50,010 nucleotides of DNA. Source: Micromonospora sp. KC723. GTDB lineage: Bacteria; Actinomycetota; Actinomycetes; Mycobacteriales; Micromonosporaceae. Location of the stretch: the NCBI RefSeq assembly GCF_004348595.1, contig NZ_SMKD01000029.1, positions 1 to 50,010 on the forward strand, given 5' to 3'. The notes below the pieces were generated by a model. That model saw only the letters and a list, made by a program, of their open reading frames with translations. It was not told where the DNA came from and did no database searches. Shown here in pieces: positions 8,579 to 17,117 of this stretch. A program made the position numbers and the translations under genes. Position 1 is the first letter of the stretch. Each line of letters begins with the position of its first letter.

Positions 8579-9724
8579 GTGACCGCCGGTCGCCCGCCCC
8601 GCGTGCTCATCGACGCCACGAGTGTCCCCGCCGACCGTGGCGGCGTCGGTAGATACGTCGACGGCCTGCTCGGCGCGCTCGGCAGAGTCTGCGGTTCGGC
8701 GGTCGACCTGGTGGTCGTCAGCCTCCGTACCGACCTCGAGCGCTACACCCGCATGTTGCCGGGGGCGGAGATCGTGCCCGCCCCGGCGGCCGTCGCCCAC
8801 CGCCCCGCCCGGCTCGCCTGGGAGCAGACCGGCCTGCCGCTGCTCGCCCAGCAGGTCGGCGCCGAGGTGCTGCACTCGCCCTTCTACACCTGCCCGCTGC
8901 GGGCCGGCTGTCCGGTCACGGTCACCGTGCACGACGCGACCTTCTTCACCGAGCCCGAGCACTACGACAAGTCCCGCCGGACGTTCTTCCGCAGCGCGAT
9001 CAAGACCTCGCTGCGCCGCGCGGACAGGGTCATCGTGCCGAGCAAGGCCACCCGGGACGAGCTGATCCGGCTCCTCGACGCCGACCCGACCCGGATCGAC
9101 GTCGCCTACCACGGGGTCGACCACGCGGCGTTCCACGCGCCCAGCGAGGAGGAGAAGGCCCGGGTCCGCGCCCGGCTGGGCCTGGGCGGCAGCAGCTACG
9201 TCGCCTTCCTCGGCGCGAAGGAGCCCCGCAAGAACGTCCCCAACCTGATCCGTGGCTGGGCCCGCGCGGTGGCCGAGCGGCACGACCCGCCGGCCCTGGT
9301 GGTGGCCGGTGGCCAGGGGCACGACGACGACATCGACCGCGCGGTCGCCGAGGTCCCGTCGCACCTGCGGCTGCTGCGCCCGGGTTACCTGCGATACGCC
9401 GACCTGCCCGGATTCCTGGGCGGAGCCCTGGTCGCGGCCTACCCGTCGTACGGGGAGGGCTTCGGGCTGCCGATCCTGGAGGCGATGGCCTGCGCCGCCC
9501 CGGTGCTCACCACCCCGCGCCTGTCCCTGCCGGAGGTGGGCGGGGACGCGGTCGCCTACACCAGCGAGGACCCGGACCAGATCGCCGCCGACCTGGTCGC
9601 CCTGCTCGACGACGAGCCGCGCCGGCTCGCGCTGGCCAAGGCGGGCTTCGACCGGGCCAAGGAGTTCACCTGGGAGTCCAGCGCGGAGGTGCACATCGCC
9701 GCGTGGAGCCGGGCCCGGAGCTGA
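8579..9724 (+). CDS. Glycosyltransferase family 4 (GT-B)
   Basis: 381-residue retaining glycosyltransferase. The glycine-rich acceptor-domain loop is DATSVPADRGGVGRYVDGLL near the N-terminus. The nucleotide-sugar half contains FLGAKEPRKNVPNLIRGW and the EX7E motif EGFGLPILE (Glu293 and Glu301). The GTG at 8579 follows CAAGGAG with seven-base spacing. It is followed 62 bases later by GDP-mannose pyrophosphorylase on the same strand, so a mannosyltransferase role in envelope polysaccharide synthesis is a reasonable inference; the donor sugar is not proven by sequence. Mycobacteria have wbbL beside manB at the equivalent place, but this protein is GT4, not a WbbL (GT2) orthologue. Confidence 0.87.
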   Translation: MTAGRPPRVLIDATSVPADRGGVGRYVDGLLGALGRVCGSAVDLVVVSLRTDLERYTRMLPGAEIVPAPAAVAHRPARLAWEQTGLPLLAQQVGAEVLHSPFYTCPLRAGCPVTVTVHDATFFTEPEHYDKSRRTFFRSAIKTSLRRADRVIVPSKATRDELIRLLDADPTRIDVAYHGVDHAAFHAPSEEEKARVRARLGLGGSSYVAFLGAKEPRKNVPNLIRGWARAVAERHDPPALVVAGGQGHDDDIDRAVAEVPSHLRLLRPGYLRYADLPGFLGGALVAAYPSYGEGFGLPILEAMACAAPVLTTPRLSLPEVGGDAVAYTSEDPDQIAADLVALLDDEPRRLALAKAGFDRAKEFTWESSAEVHIAAWSRARS

Positions 9725-9786
9725 ACGGTCGCGACCCCACCGCCGACCTGGCTCACCAGTTGGGCCGGTTCGGGCATGATGTGCTG

Positions 9787-10878
9787 ATGCTCTACGCCGT
9801 CATCCCGGCGGGTGGCAGCGGCACGAGGTTGTGGCCGCTGTCCCGCGCGGGGCATCCCAAGTTCCTCCATCCGCTCACCGGCACCACGGCGTCCCTGCTC
9901 CAGGCGACCGTGAACAGGCTGGGGCCACTGGCCACACCGGAGCGGATCCTGGTCGTCACCGGGGCCGCGCACGCGGCGGCGGTCGCCCGGCAGCTGGCCG
10001 GGCTGCCCGAGGAGAACATCCTGGTGGAGCCCTCGCCCCGGGACTCCTGCGCGGCGATCGCACTGGCCGCGGCGGTGATCGCGCAACGTGACCCGGGGGC
10101 GGTGATGGGCTCCTTCGCGGCCGATCACCTGATCCGTGACGCCGACGCCTGGGTGCGGACGGTGCGCGCGGCGGTGCGCGGCGCGGAGCAGGGGCTGCTG
10201 ATGACGGTGGGCATCACCCCGACCCGCGCCGAGACCGGCTACGGCTACCTGGAGACCGGGGAGCCGGTCGGCGACGGCCCGCTGCGCCGGGTGGCCGAGT
10301 TCAAGGAGAAACCGGCCGCCCCGGTCGCCGAGGCGTACCTGCGGTCCGGGCGGCACCTCTGGAACGCCAGCATGTTCGTCTGGCGGGTGGATGTCTTCCT
10401 CGCCGAGCTGGCCCGGCAGCAGCCGCTGCTGCACGCCGGGGTCACCACCATCGCCGCCGCCTGGGGCACCCCGGGGCAGGACGATGTCCTCGGCACGGTG
10501 TGGCCCACCCTGCCGAAGATCTCCGTCGACTACGCGGTGATGGAGGGCGCGGCGACCGCCGGCCGGGTGGCGACGGTGCCGGGGGACTTCGGTTGGAACG
10601 ACGTCGGCGACTTCCACACCCTCGGCGAGGTGCTTCCGGCCGACGCCGCCGGCAACGTCGTGCTCGGCACCGACGCCAAACCCGGGGTGCTGCTGCACGA
10701 CGCCCACGACCTGGTGGTGGTGCCACAGTCCGGCCGGCTGGTCGCCGCGCTCGGCGTGCGGGACCTGATCGTGGTGGACACCCCGGACGTGGTGCTGGTC
10801 TGCCCCCGTCAGCGGGCCCAGGACGTCAAGGCGCTGGTCGACGAGCTCAAGGAGCGCGGCGAGGAGGGCCTGGTCTGA
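9787..10878 (+). CDS. manC: Mannose-1-phosphate guanylyltransferase
   Basis: Makes GDP-mannose from mannose-1-phosphate and GTP. The pyrophosphorylase signature PAGGSGTRLWPLSR is at about residues 7-20, the base/sugar-binding region includes ENILVEPSPRDSCAAI, and EFKEKP and ASMFVWRVDVFL complete the active site. At 363 residues it has only the transferase half, without the C-terminal phosphomannose isomerase domain of bifunctional ManC enzymes, like the mycobacterial enzyme Rv3264c (called ManB there). I chose ATG 9787 as the start of conserved sequence; GTG 9781 is an alternative. CATGAT lies six bases upstream as a possible -10. Its substrate should come from the phosphomannomutase at 38433. 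Confidence 0.92.
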   Translation: MLYAVIPAGGSGTRLWPLSRAGHPKFLHPLTGTTASLLQATVNRLGPLATPERILVVTGAAHAAAVARQLAGLPEENILVEPSPRDSCAAIALAAAVIAQRDPGAVMGSFAADHLIRDADAWVRTVRAAVRGAEQGLLMTVGITPTRAETGYGYLETGEPVGDGPLRRVAEFKEKPAAPVAEAYLRSGRHLWNASMFVWRVDVFLAELARQQPLLHAGVTTIAAAWGTPGQDDVLGTVWPTLPKISVDYAVMEGAATAGRVATVPGDFGWNDVGDFHTLGEVLPADAAGNVVLGTDAKPGVLLHDAHDLVVVPQSGRLVAALGVRDLIVVDTPDVVLVCPRQRAQDVKALVDELKERGEEGLV

Positions 10879-10941
10879 TTGGGCTCCGCGTCGGCCGTAC
10901 GCCGCTGGTCGGTGGGAGGCGGCCCGGTGGGTCCCGGCGGG

Positions 10942-11580
10942 TCAGCCCGTACGGCGGGCCAGGGCGGCCAGGGCCGGCGCCACCAGCCGGGCCGTCGCGC
11001 CGGCCAGCGGCTCGGGCAGCCGGTCCGGAGGGAACCAGCCCAGCGCCTCGGACTCGTCGCTGACCCGCTCCACCGCGCCCGGCGGGGCGAAGACCGCGAA
11101 GCGCACGTCGTGGTGCAGCGATCCGCCCTGGCAGGCCACCGGATGGACGTCCACGTCGATCGGCACCGGGTCGATCACCAGACCGGGGATGCCCGACTCC
11201 TCGGTCGCCTCGCGCAACGCGGCCCCGGCGAGCGTCCGGTCGTCGCCTTCGCAGTGCCCGCCGAGCTGCACCCACCTGCGGAACTTGCCGTGCAGGCAGA
11301 GCAGTACCCGGGATCCGGTGGCGTCGAGCACCAGCGCGCTGGCGGTGAGGTGGCCCGGCAGGTGGCCGCGGTCCGTCGCCACCGGGCCGGCGGCCAGCAG
11401 TTCCAGGGTGCGGTCCCGTGCCGCGGCGGCGGCCTGGCTGGTCGCCGTCCAGCCGGTCAGCACCGCGACCGCGTCGGCGTGCAGCGCCGGCCGCCCGTCG
11501 GGCCCCGGATCGCCGGCCAGCGGTCCGGGGCGGGGAGCGGACGGGACGGTGGGAACGGTGGTGGGGGAGACGTCGGGCAT
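10942..11580 (-). CDS. Nudix hydrolase
   Basis: 212 residues. The Nudix box spans about residues 107-131: GGHCEGDD, then the core REATEESGI. The first glutamate of the strict consensus is not in register, as in many GGH-type actinobacterial members. Before it comes an N-terminal region with TASALVLDATGSRVLLCLH, the first strand of the Nudix fold. Likely hydrolyses a nucleoside diphosphate derivative; the substrate is unknown. ATG 11580 has TACAGT six bases upstream (leaderless) and is divergent from the next gene with 39 bases between start codons. Confidence 0.87.
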   Translation of the reverse strand: MPDVSPTTVPTVPSAPRPGPLAGDPGPDGRPALHADAVAVLTGWTATSQAAAAARDRTLELLAAGPVATDRGHLPGHLTASALVLDATGSRVLLCLHGKFRRWVQLGGHCEGDDRTLAGAALREATEESGIPGLVIDPVPIDVDVHPVACQGGSLHHDVRFAVFAPPGAVERVSDESEALGWFPPDRLPEPLAGATARLVAPALAALARRTG

Positions 11581-11586
11581 CCCGAC

Positions 11587-11613
11587 ACTGTACGAGCACC
11601 GGTTCCCTACCCT
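11587..11613. promoter_or_regulatory. Face-to-back pair of -10 elements driving two leaderless genes
   Basis: TACAGT on the minus strand (11592-11587) and TACCCT on the plus strand (11608-11613) each end exactly six bases from the start codons at 11580 and 11620. Both genes therefore fit leaderless transcripts from a 39-base divergent promoter. Confidence 0.55.
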
Positions 11614-11619
11614 GGCCCG

Positions 11620-12657
11620 GTGACCCTGCGACTCGTCGAATTCGTCGTGGCCGGCAACGAGGCCAGCGATCTGCTGCCGGTTCGTTCGCCGGCACTGCTG
11701 CGCGCCCACCGGGCCCGGCGTGGCTTCTGGACGGTGCTGGACGAGGGCCCGGTCGAGCGCTGCCTGGCCCTGCTGCTGGAACGCGGTGACGGCGAGTGGG
11801 TCGCCCACCACGTGCCGGCCGACGCCGGACCGGAGAACGGCCGCACCGAGGACGGCGAGGCGCTGGCCCACCACGACGGTTGGGTGTACGTCTTCGGCTC
11901 GCACTTCGGGTCGAAGGGCGGCCCGCTGCGTCCCCGCCGCGCCTTCGTGGCCCGGTTCCGGGAGGACGACGCGGCCACCGGCACCGTGCCGCTCCAGGTG
12001 GTACGCAACCGGTTCCGGCTGCACCGCGCGGTCAACGACGCGCTGGCGAAGGCGCCGTTCGCCCCGTTGCCTCCCGGCGCCCGGGTGCGGAACCGGTTCA
12101 TCGTCGAGACGTTGGCCCGTGGCACCGCGCGGGCGAGGAGCTGGGTGACCCGGCTGGCCGAGGACGACCTGCCGCTGAATGTGGAGGCCGCCGCCTTCGC
12201 CCCGGACGGCACGGCGCTGCTCGGCCTCCGGTTCCCGGTGACCGCCGCCGGGGAGCCGATCCTGGTGGAGCTGACCGGGGTGCCGGAGATGTTCACCCAC
12301 GCCGAGTGGCCCCGCGCCGGTCGGGCGTACGCGCTGACCGGGGTGACCCCGCCCGGCGCGCTGGTCGGCTTCCGGGCCGTCACGCCCACACCCGACGGCG
12401 GGTACGCGGCGGTGGTCGGGTCGATCGACGCGCTCGGCAAGGGCTCGGTGTTGTTGGACGACCACCCGGCCGGCGGCGCGGTCACCTCCCGGCACGTCCG
12501 GTTCCGCTGGGATCCGGCCACCGGGGATCATCTGATTCCCGGGGAGGTCGTGGCCGACCTGGCACCCTTTCACCACGTGGAGGGTCTGGCGGAGTGCGAC
12601 GGGGTCTGCTTCTACGTCACCGACGAGGATCATCGGGTGGCGCTCTGGATGGGCTGA
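11620..12657 (+). CDS. Conserved hypothetical protein, possibly beta-propeller
   Basis: 345 residues, no signal peptide. It contains repeated short beta-rich stretches (GWVYVFGSHFGSKGG, LPLNVEAAAFAPDG, GFRAVTPTPDGGYAAVVGS, HVEGLAECDGVCFYVTDED) in the style of a beta-propeller or of esterase-like phytase-related unknown families. I do not recognise it with certainty. The GTG at 11620 is chosen because TACCCT lies six bases upstream and the protein-like composition begins there; the same frame is open far upstream only because of the GC bias. Confidence 0.75.
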   Translation: MTLRLVEFVVAGNEASDLLPVRSPALLRAHRARRGFWTVLDEGPVERCLALLLERGDGEWVAHHVPADAGPENGRTEDGEALAHHDGWVYVFGSHFGSKGGPLRPRRAFVARFREDDAATGTVPLQVVRNRFRLHRAVNDALAKAPFAPLPPGARVRNRFIVETLARGTARARSWVTRLAEDDLPLNVEAAAFAPDGTALLGLRFPVTAAGEPILVELTGVPEMFTHAEWPRAGRAYALTGVTPPGALVGFRAVTPTPDGGYAAVVGSIDALGKGSVLLDDHPAGGAVTSRHVRFRWDPATGDHLIPGEVVADLAPFHHVEGLAECDGVCFYVTDEDHRVALWMG

Positions 12658-12668
12658 CGGCCCGCACG

Positions 12669-12734
12669 CCGGCACCCGGGTGGCACCTCCGCGGAACTGA
12701 GGCCGCAGACCCTCGTGGTGCCGCCCGGCGCCGG
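12669..12734 (+). terminator. Possible terminator hairpin
   Basis: Imperfect arms CCGGCACCCGGGTGGCACC (12669-12687) and GGTGCCGCCCGGCGCCGG (12717-12734) enclose a smaller internal hairpin, just after the stop at 12657. There is no T-tract. Confidence 0.35.
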
Positions 12735-12863
12735 TCGTGCCGGTGGCCCGGATGCGATGGGAACAGTGCATCGCCATGCCGGGCAGTAGGAGCATGCCAA
12801 GCGACGGCCGGGGCGTCGAGGAGTTTCAGCTTCTGCTTAAAGGCGCAGGTCAATGCCACGCGG

Positions 12864-12869
12864 TACAGT
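12864..12869 (+). promoter_or_regulatory. -10 element of ArsR-like regulator gene
   Basis: TACAGT, about 46 bases upstream of GTG 12916, leaving a leader that contains AGGAG nine bases before the start. No strong -35 is seen. Confidence 0.4.
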
Positions 12870-12915
12870 GCAGAGGGTCGGCGAGCCCCCCTGCCAGCCC
12901 CAGGAGCGCCCCCAC

Positions 12916-13920
12916 GTGCTGACCATCCACTTCTCCCGGGAGGACATCCTCCGGACCCGCATCGCCCCCACGGCGGACCCGGCCTGGGAGCTGGTCCTCA
13001 GCATGCACCTGCTGCGGGGGCGCACGGTCGACCCGCTGATGGCGCACTGGCGCCGGGGCGTCGCCCGCGAACTGCGCCGCGACGTCTCCTCCGAGCGGTT
13101 GCGGCTGCTGCTGGCGCTCAATCCGCCGCGCGGGTACTTCCCCGACTTCCTGACCCCGTCCGACAGCGTGGAGGGTTTCGAGGCGGGCCTGGCCGCCGTC
13201 CGGTCCACCCCGGCGGCCCGGCTGCACCGGGATCTGACCGTCCTGGCCGGCACGAACGCCCTGCCGTCGTCGGCCGCCGCGCTGGCCCGGGGCGAGCCGG
13301 AGGTGCTGCGGCACCTCACCGACTCGATGACCCACTACCGGTCGGTGGCGCTCGAACCGTACTGGGGGCGGATCCGGGCGGCGGTGGAGGCGGACCGGAC
13401 GCGTCGGGCCCGAGCCCTGCTCGACGGCGGCGTGGAGGGGCTGCTGGCCGGCCTGCGTCCGACCGTCCGCTGGGAGTCCGACCGGCTCGAGATCCACGAC
13501 TACCCGAACAGCCGGGAGCTGCACCTGGAGGGTCGGGGGCTGCTGTTGGTGCCCTCGTTCTTCTGCGCGCGTACCCCGGTGGCCCTGCTCGACCCGGCAC
13601 TGCCCCCGGTGCTGGTGTATCCGGTGGACCGGCTGGGCGGGCTGGTCCCGGCAGCCGGCGCGGGCACCGGGCCGGCCGGCGAGGAAACCGGCCGGGAGGC
13701 GCTCGCCGCGCTCATCGGCCGGACCCGGGCGGCGGTGCTGGAGGCCAGCGACGACGGCTGCACCACCGGGGAGATGGCCCGCCGGTTGGCCATCTCGGCC
13801 GCTGCCGCCAGCCAGCACGCCGCCGTGCTGCGCAAGGCGGGGCTGCTGGTGAGCCAGCGGGACCGCAACCGGGTGCTGCACACCCTCACCCCGCTCGGCC
13901 GGGCCATGCTCGACGCCTGA
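12916..13920 (+). CDS. ArsR-like winged-helix regulator (DUF5937 type)
   Basis: 334 residues. The long N-terminal domain (TIHFSREDILRTRIAPTADPAWELVLSMHLL) is typical of the DUF5937 sensors found in front of actinobacterial ArsR-type DNA-binding domains. The C-terminal winged helix runs from about residue 255: LIGRTRAAVLEASDDGCTTGEMARRL, recognition helix AAASQHAAVLRKAGLL, and the wing RDRNRVLHTLTPLG. There is no metal-binding cysteine cluster, so metal sensing is not implied. It sits convergent to fbiB with a 23-base gap; the regulatory target is unknown. Confidence 0.83.
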   Translation: MLTIHFSREDILRTRIAPTADPAWELVLSMHLLRGRTVDPLMAHWRRGVARELRRDVSSERLRLLLALNPPRGYFPDFLTPSDSVEGFEAGLAAVRSTPAARLHRDLTVLAGTNALPSSAAALARGEPEVLRHLTDSMTHYRSVALEPYWGRIRAAVEADRTRRARALLDGGVEGLLAGLRPTVRWESDRLEIHDYPNSRELHLEGRGLLLVPSFFCARTPVALLDPALPPVLVYPVDRLGGLVPAAGAGTGPAGEETGREALAALIGRTRAAVLEASDDGCTTGEMARRLAISAAAASQHAAVLRKAGLLVSQRDRNRVLHTLTPLGRAMLDA

Positions 13921-13943
13921 CGCCGCCAGAACCCCAGCCCGGG

Positions 13944-15032
13944 TCAGAGCGCCAGGCAGGCGCTGGCGGTGCTGCCCTCCGGCGGCGGCAGCAGCGCCGA
14001 CGGCACGCCCTCGGCGGCCAGCGCGGTCCGCAGCCGCTGCACGTCGGCGCCGAAACGCACCAGGTCGGCCGGGCCGACCGGGGTCGGCACCACACCGAGG
14101 ACGAGGCCGCTGGCCTGATCCGGCCACCCGACGATCCTCCCGACCAGTCCGGCGCGTACCTCGTCGTCGGTGACATGGGTGAAGACCGTGCCGGGCGTGA
14201 CCACGTCGGCCACCGCGGCGATCCCTCGGGCCACCGCCGCCGGGTCGGCCGCCACCGCGCCGGGCCCGTCGGGGAGGACGGCGGCCTCCCGTAGCCCCAC
14301 CGCCTTCGCCTCGGCGGTGCCGAGGGAGAACAGGTCCATCGAGGCGTCACGGACCAGCACCGCCGCGCCGGCCCCGTCGTCGCCTCGGGTGGCACCCAGG
14401 TAGCCCCGGACCACCGCGACCGGAACCTGGTCGCACTTGCCCTTGATCAGCTCGCCGGCGCCGGCCAGTTCGTCCACCACGGCCATCTCGGTCAGGTGCA
14501 GCTCGTTGCCGTACGGGTCGATCTCGCCCCGATGGTCCCGGATCGCGGACATCCCGGCCACGCCGAGCGCGACATCGGTCAGCCCGTTGCGCCACGGCCG
14601 GCCCATCGTGTCACTGATGATCACCGCGACGTCCAGGTCGTACCGTTCCCGCAGCGCCGCCCGTAACGCCCGCGCCGAGGCGTCCGGATCGGTGGGGAGC
14701 AGCACCAGCCGGGTCTTGTCGACGTTGGACGCGTCGATCCCGGCGGAGGCCATCACGAAACCGTGGTGGGTCTGCACGATCCGCGTCGCGCCCCGGCTGG
14801 CCACCACCCGGGCCGTCTCGGCCGCCATCACCTCGTCCCGCGCCGCGAGCCGCTGCGGCCCGTCCGCCGGCACGTCGACCAGCCGTCCCTCCGCCTTCGA
14901 CACGATCTTGCTGGTGACGACCAGCACGTCCCCGTCGCGCAGCCACGGCGCGGCGGTGGCGATCAGCGTCGCCAGATCGTCACCCTCGGTCACGTCGCCG
15001 ATGCCCGGCACCGGCAGGATCTCCAGCCTCAC
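13944..15032 (-). CDS. fbiB: Coenzyme F420-0:L-glutamate ligase, without a typical nitroreductase domain
   Basis: Adds gamma-linked glutamates to F420-0 using GTP. The CofE domain spans about residues 1-240: start RLEILPVPGIGDVTEGDD, VVTSKIVSKAEGRLVD, QTHHGFVMASAGIDASNVD, SDTMGRPWRNGLTDVALGVAG and ELIKGKCDQVPVAVVRGYLG are all intact. Mycobacterial FbiB (about 448 residues) continues with a roughly 200-residue FMN nitroreductase domain that reduces dehydro-F420-0. Here only about 120 residues follow, with at most a weak resemblance (GADVQRLRTALAAEGVPSA). GTG 15032 overlaps the fbiA stop by four bases (GTGA), indicating translational coupling. Confidence 0.9.
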   Translation of the reverse strand: MRLEILPVPGIGDVTEGDDLATLIATAAPWLRDGDVLVVTSKIVSKAEGRLVDVPADGPQRLAARDEVMAAETARVVASRGATRIVQTHHGFVMASAGIDASNVDKTRLVLLPTDPDASARALRAALRERYDLDVAVIISDTMGRPWRNGLTDVALGVAGMSAIRDHRGEIDPYGNELHLTEMAVVDELAGAGELIKGKCDQVPVAVVRGYLGATRGDDGAGAAVLVRDASMDLFSLGTAEAKAVGLREAAVLPDGPGAVAADPAAVARGIAAVADVVTPGTVFTHVTDDEVRAGLVGRIVGWPDQASGLVLGVVPTPVGPADLVRFGADVQRLRTALAAEGVPSALLPPPEGSTASACLAL

Positions 15033-15976
15033 ACCAGCTCCAATGCGGCCCGCACCATGTCCGCCGTCGCCGCGTCGTCGGTCATCCGCAGCGGCGCGGA
15101 CCGGACCGTCACCCCGGGCACCTGCGTGCCCTCGTCCTCCGGCGCGACCAGCCAGCCGTCGAGCAGGCCACCCTCGCCCCGCGCGCCGTACATCCGGCCC
15201 ACGCCAACCGCGCTGCACTCCACGCCCAGCACCGACAGGCAGCGGTCGGCCATCCCGCGCACCGGGGCGCCACCGATGATCGGCGAGACGCCGACGACCG
15301 GCGCCCGCCCTCCGGTGACCGCCTCCCGCAGGCCCGGTACGGCCAGCACCGGAGCGACGCTCACCACCGGGTTGCTCGGGGCGATCAGCACCACGTCCGC
15401 CTCGGCGACGGCCTCCCGCACGCCGGGGGCGGGCGTGGCGCTCTCCGCGCCGACGAAGACGAACCGGTGGGTGGGGATGGCCGCCCGGTGGCGGATCCAC
15501 CACTCCTGGAAGTGGATCGCCCGCTGGCCGCCGTCGAGGTCGACCACCACGTGGGTCTCCAGACGGTCGTCGGTGGCCGGCAGCAGGCGTACGCCGGGCT
15601 GCCAGCGGGTCGCCAACGCCTCGGTGACCTGCGACAGCGGGTACCCGGCGTGGAGCATGGTGGTCCGTACCAGGTGGGTGGCGACGTCCTTGTCGCCGAG
15701 CCCGAACCAGGTCGGTTCCGCCCCGTACGCGGCCAGTTCCGCCTTGACCGTCCAGGTCTCGCCGGCCCGGCCCCAGCCCCGTTCCGGGTCGGCTCCGCCG
15801 CCCAGGGTGTACATGACGCTGTCCAGGTCGGGGCAGACCTTCAGGCCGTGCAGGAGCAGGTCGTCTCCGACGTTCACCACGGCGGTCACCTGGGCGCCCA
15901 CCTCCCGGGCGTACGCCCGGACGCCGAGCAGGAACCGGGCGCCCCCGATCCCGCCGGTCAGAACCACGATGCGCAT
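15029..15976 (-). CDS. fbiA: 2-phospho-L-lactate / phosphoenolpyruvate transferase
   Basis: CofD-type enzyme that joins FO with a phospholactyl-type GPP intermediate to make (dehydro-)F420-0. 315 residues. N-terminal loop VVLTGGIGGARFLLGV, then AVVNVGDDLLLHGLKVCPDLDSV (GPP binding), WFGLGDKDVATHLVRT and IAPSNPVVSVAPVLAVPG. Start ATG 15976 matches the usual FbiA N-terminus (MRIVVLTGG) with GAGG nine bases upstream; ATG 15985 is possible. It is the first gene of the fbiA-fbiB pair. The whiB2-fbiA-fbiB proximity of mycobacteria is retained in loosened form here. Confidence 0.93.
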   Translation of the reverse strand: MRIVVLTGGIGGARFLLGVRAYAREVGAQVTAVVNVGDDLLLHGLKVCPDLDSVMYTLGGGADPERGWGRAGETWTVKAELAAYGAEPTWFGLGDKDVATHLVRTTMLHAGYPLSQVTEALATRWQPGVRLLPATDDRLETHVVVDLDGGQRAIHFQEWWIRHRAAIPTHRFVFVGAESATPAPGVREAVAEADVVLIAPSNPVVSVAPVLAVPGLREAVTGGRAPVVGVSPIIGGAPVRGMADRCLSVLGVECSAVGVGRMYGARGEGGLLDGWLVAPEDEGTQVPGVTVRSAPLRMTDDAATADMVRAALELV

Positions 15977-16029
15977 GGCGTCCATCCTCGCGTACCCGGC
16001 ACCTCCGACTCGTCGGTGGTACGGGAGAC

Positions 16030-16035
16030 TAGGCT
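16030..16035 (+). promoter_or_regulatory. -10 element upstream of proline-rich membrane protein
   Basis: TAGGCT, about 38 bases upstream of GTG 16074, with GAGGGAGAA as ribosome site in between. Confidence 0.4.
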
Positions 16036-16073
16036 CACGTCGGCAACCGTCCGTCAGGACCGAGGGAGAACCC

Positions 16074-16952
16074 GTGACCAGCCCCGCCGAGCCGGCGCCG
16101 CACGACGCCGCGCAGGTCCGTCAACTCACCCGGCCGTTGCGCGAGCTGGCGGCGCTGGTGCTGCTCGGCGCCAACGCCGTGTTTCTCTTCGTCGGCTTCG
16201 TCGACCTGTTCACGCCGGTCAACGAGTACAGCACCTTCTCGGGCCGGGCGGGGAGCAACTTCTTCACCTTCGTCGGCATCGAGGCGACCGCCCTGCCGCT
16301 GCTGGCGGTGCTGCTCGCCACCCACGTGTCGCCGGTCGTCGGCCGGGCGAAGCAGATCACCCAGGTCGCCGTCGCCGAGTACGCCGTCAGCGCGCTGCTC
16401 GGCGCGCTGTCCTTCCTGATCTGGCTGGTCGGCCGGCTCGCCGAGGCGGAGGTGCTGCGGGCCCTGCTCGGCATGCTGACCCGGGCGGCCTGGTTCGCGG
16501 TCTTCGCGGTCTCCGCCTTCGTGGTGTACCGGATCTGGCGCACGTTCTTCCACGTCCCGAAGCCCCAGCCCCAGCCCCAGCCCGGCATGTACGGGCAACC
16601 GCAGCCGGGCTGGCCGCAACAGCCGGCCCCGGGCGGTTTCCCCACCGCCGGTTACCCGCCCCCGGGCCAGCCCGGTTACCCGGCGGCCGGCCCGTACGGC
16701 CCGCCGTCCGGCGCCGTGCCGCAGTCCGCGCCGCCGTACGGCCCGCCGTCCGCGCCGCCGTTCGGGGCCGTGCCGCAGTCCGGGCCGCCGTTCTCCGGGC
16801 CGAACACCGCGCCGCCGTTCGGGCAGCCGCCGTCGGCCGACCCGACCCAGGCCATCCCCCGGCAGCCGGGCGAGGCGGGCGGGCCCCCGGCCCCGCAGGG
16901 CGACGACAGCGACCGAACCCAGTCCTTCCGCCGGGACGACCCCCAGTCCTGA
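16074..16952 (+). CDS. Four-TM membrane protein with proline-rich tail
   Basis: 292 residues. Hydrophobic spans lie at about 20-42 (ALVLLGANAVFLFVGFVDLF), 60-85, 100-122 and 128-152. From residue 160 to the end comes a low-complexity tail rich in P, G, Q and Y (PQPQPQPGMYGQPQPG; repeated PPYGPPSAPPFGAVPQS). Start GTG 16074 follows GAGGGAGAA. Function unknown; the tail looks like a cytoplasmic disordered region common in actinobacterial membrane proteins. Its position between fbiA and fbiC does not by itself imply an F420 role. Confidence 0.8.
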   Translation: MTSPAEPAPHDAAQVRQLTRPLRELAALVLLGANAVFLFVGFVDLFTPVNEYSTFSGRAGSNFFTFVGIEATALPLLAVLLATHVSPVVGRAKQITQVAVAEYAVSALLGALSFLIWLVGRLAEAEVLRALLGMLTRAAWFAVFAVSAFVVYRIWRTFFHVPKPQPQPQPGMYGQPQPGWPQQPAPGGFPTAGYPPPGQPGYPAAGPYGPPSGAVPQSAPPYGPPSAPPFGAVPQSGPPFSGPNTAPPFGQPPSADPTQAIPRQPGEAGGPPAPQGDDSDRTQSFRRDDPQS

Positions 16953-16959
16953 TCGGGTG

Positions 16960-16979
16960 CCACGGGATGCCGCCCGTGG
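16960..16979 (+). terminator. Weak hairpin after membrane-protein gene
   Basis: Seven-bp stem CCACGGG / CCCGTGG with a six-base loop, seven bases past the stop codon. There is no T-tract. Confidence 0.3.
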
Positions 16980-17105
16980 GAAACCTGCGGCATTCCGCGT
17001 CATCCGGCCCGCCGGCCCGCACCGTCTGCCGCATCCCGCGAGCGGAGCCGGGCCGGACGTGGCCGGGGCGGGCCGGCGGCCGGTGCCTCGGTCGGCGGGA
17101 CGGCA

Positions 17106-17111
17106 TAGGGT
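17106..17111 (+). promoter_or_regulatory. -10 element for leaderless fbiC transcript
   Basis: TAGGGT ends exactly six bases before the fbiC ATG (17118). This predicts transcription start at the ATG. Confidence 0.55.
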
Positions 17112-17117
17112 GAGCGG

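Noticed and set aside
16560..16870. Tandem DNA repeat in the proline-rich coding tail
   Set aside because: The repetition is low-complexity protein coding (PPYGPPSAPP-like) without a regular unit length.
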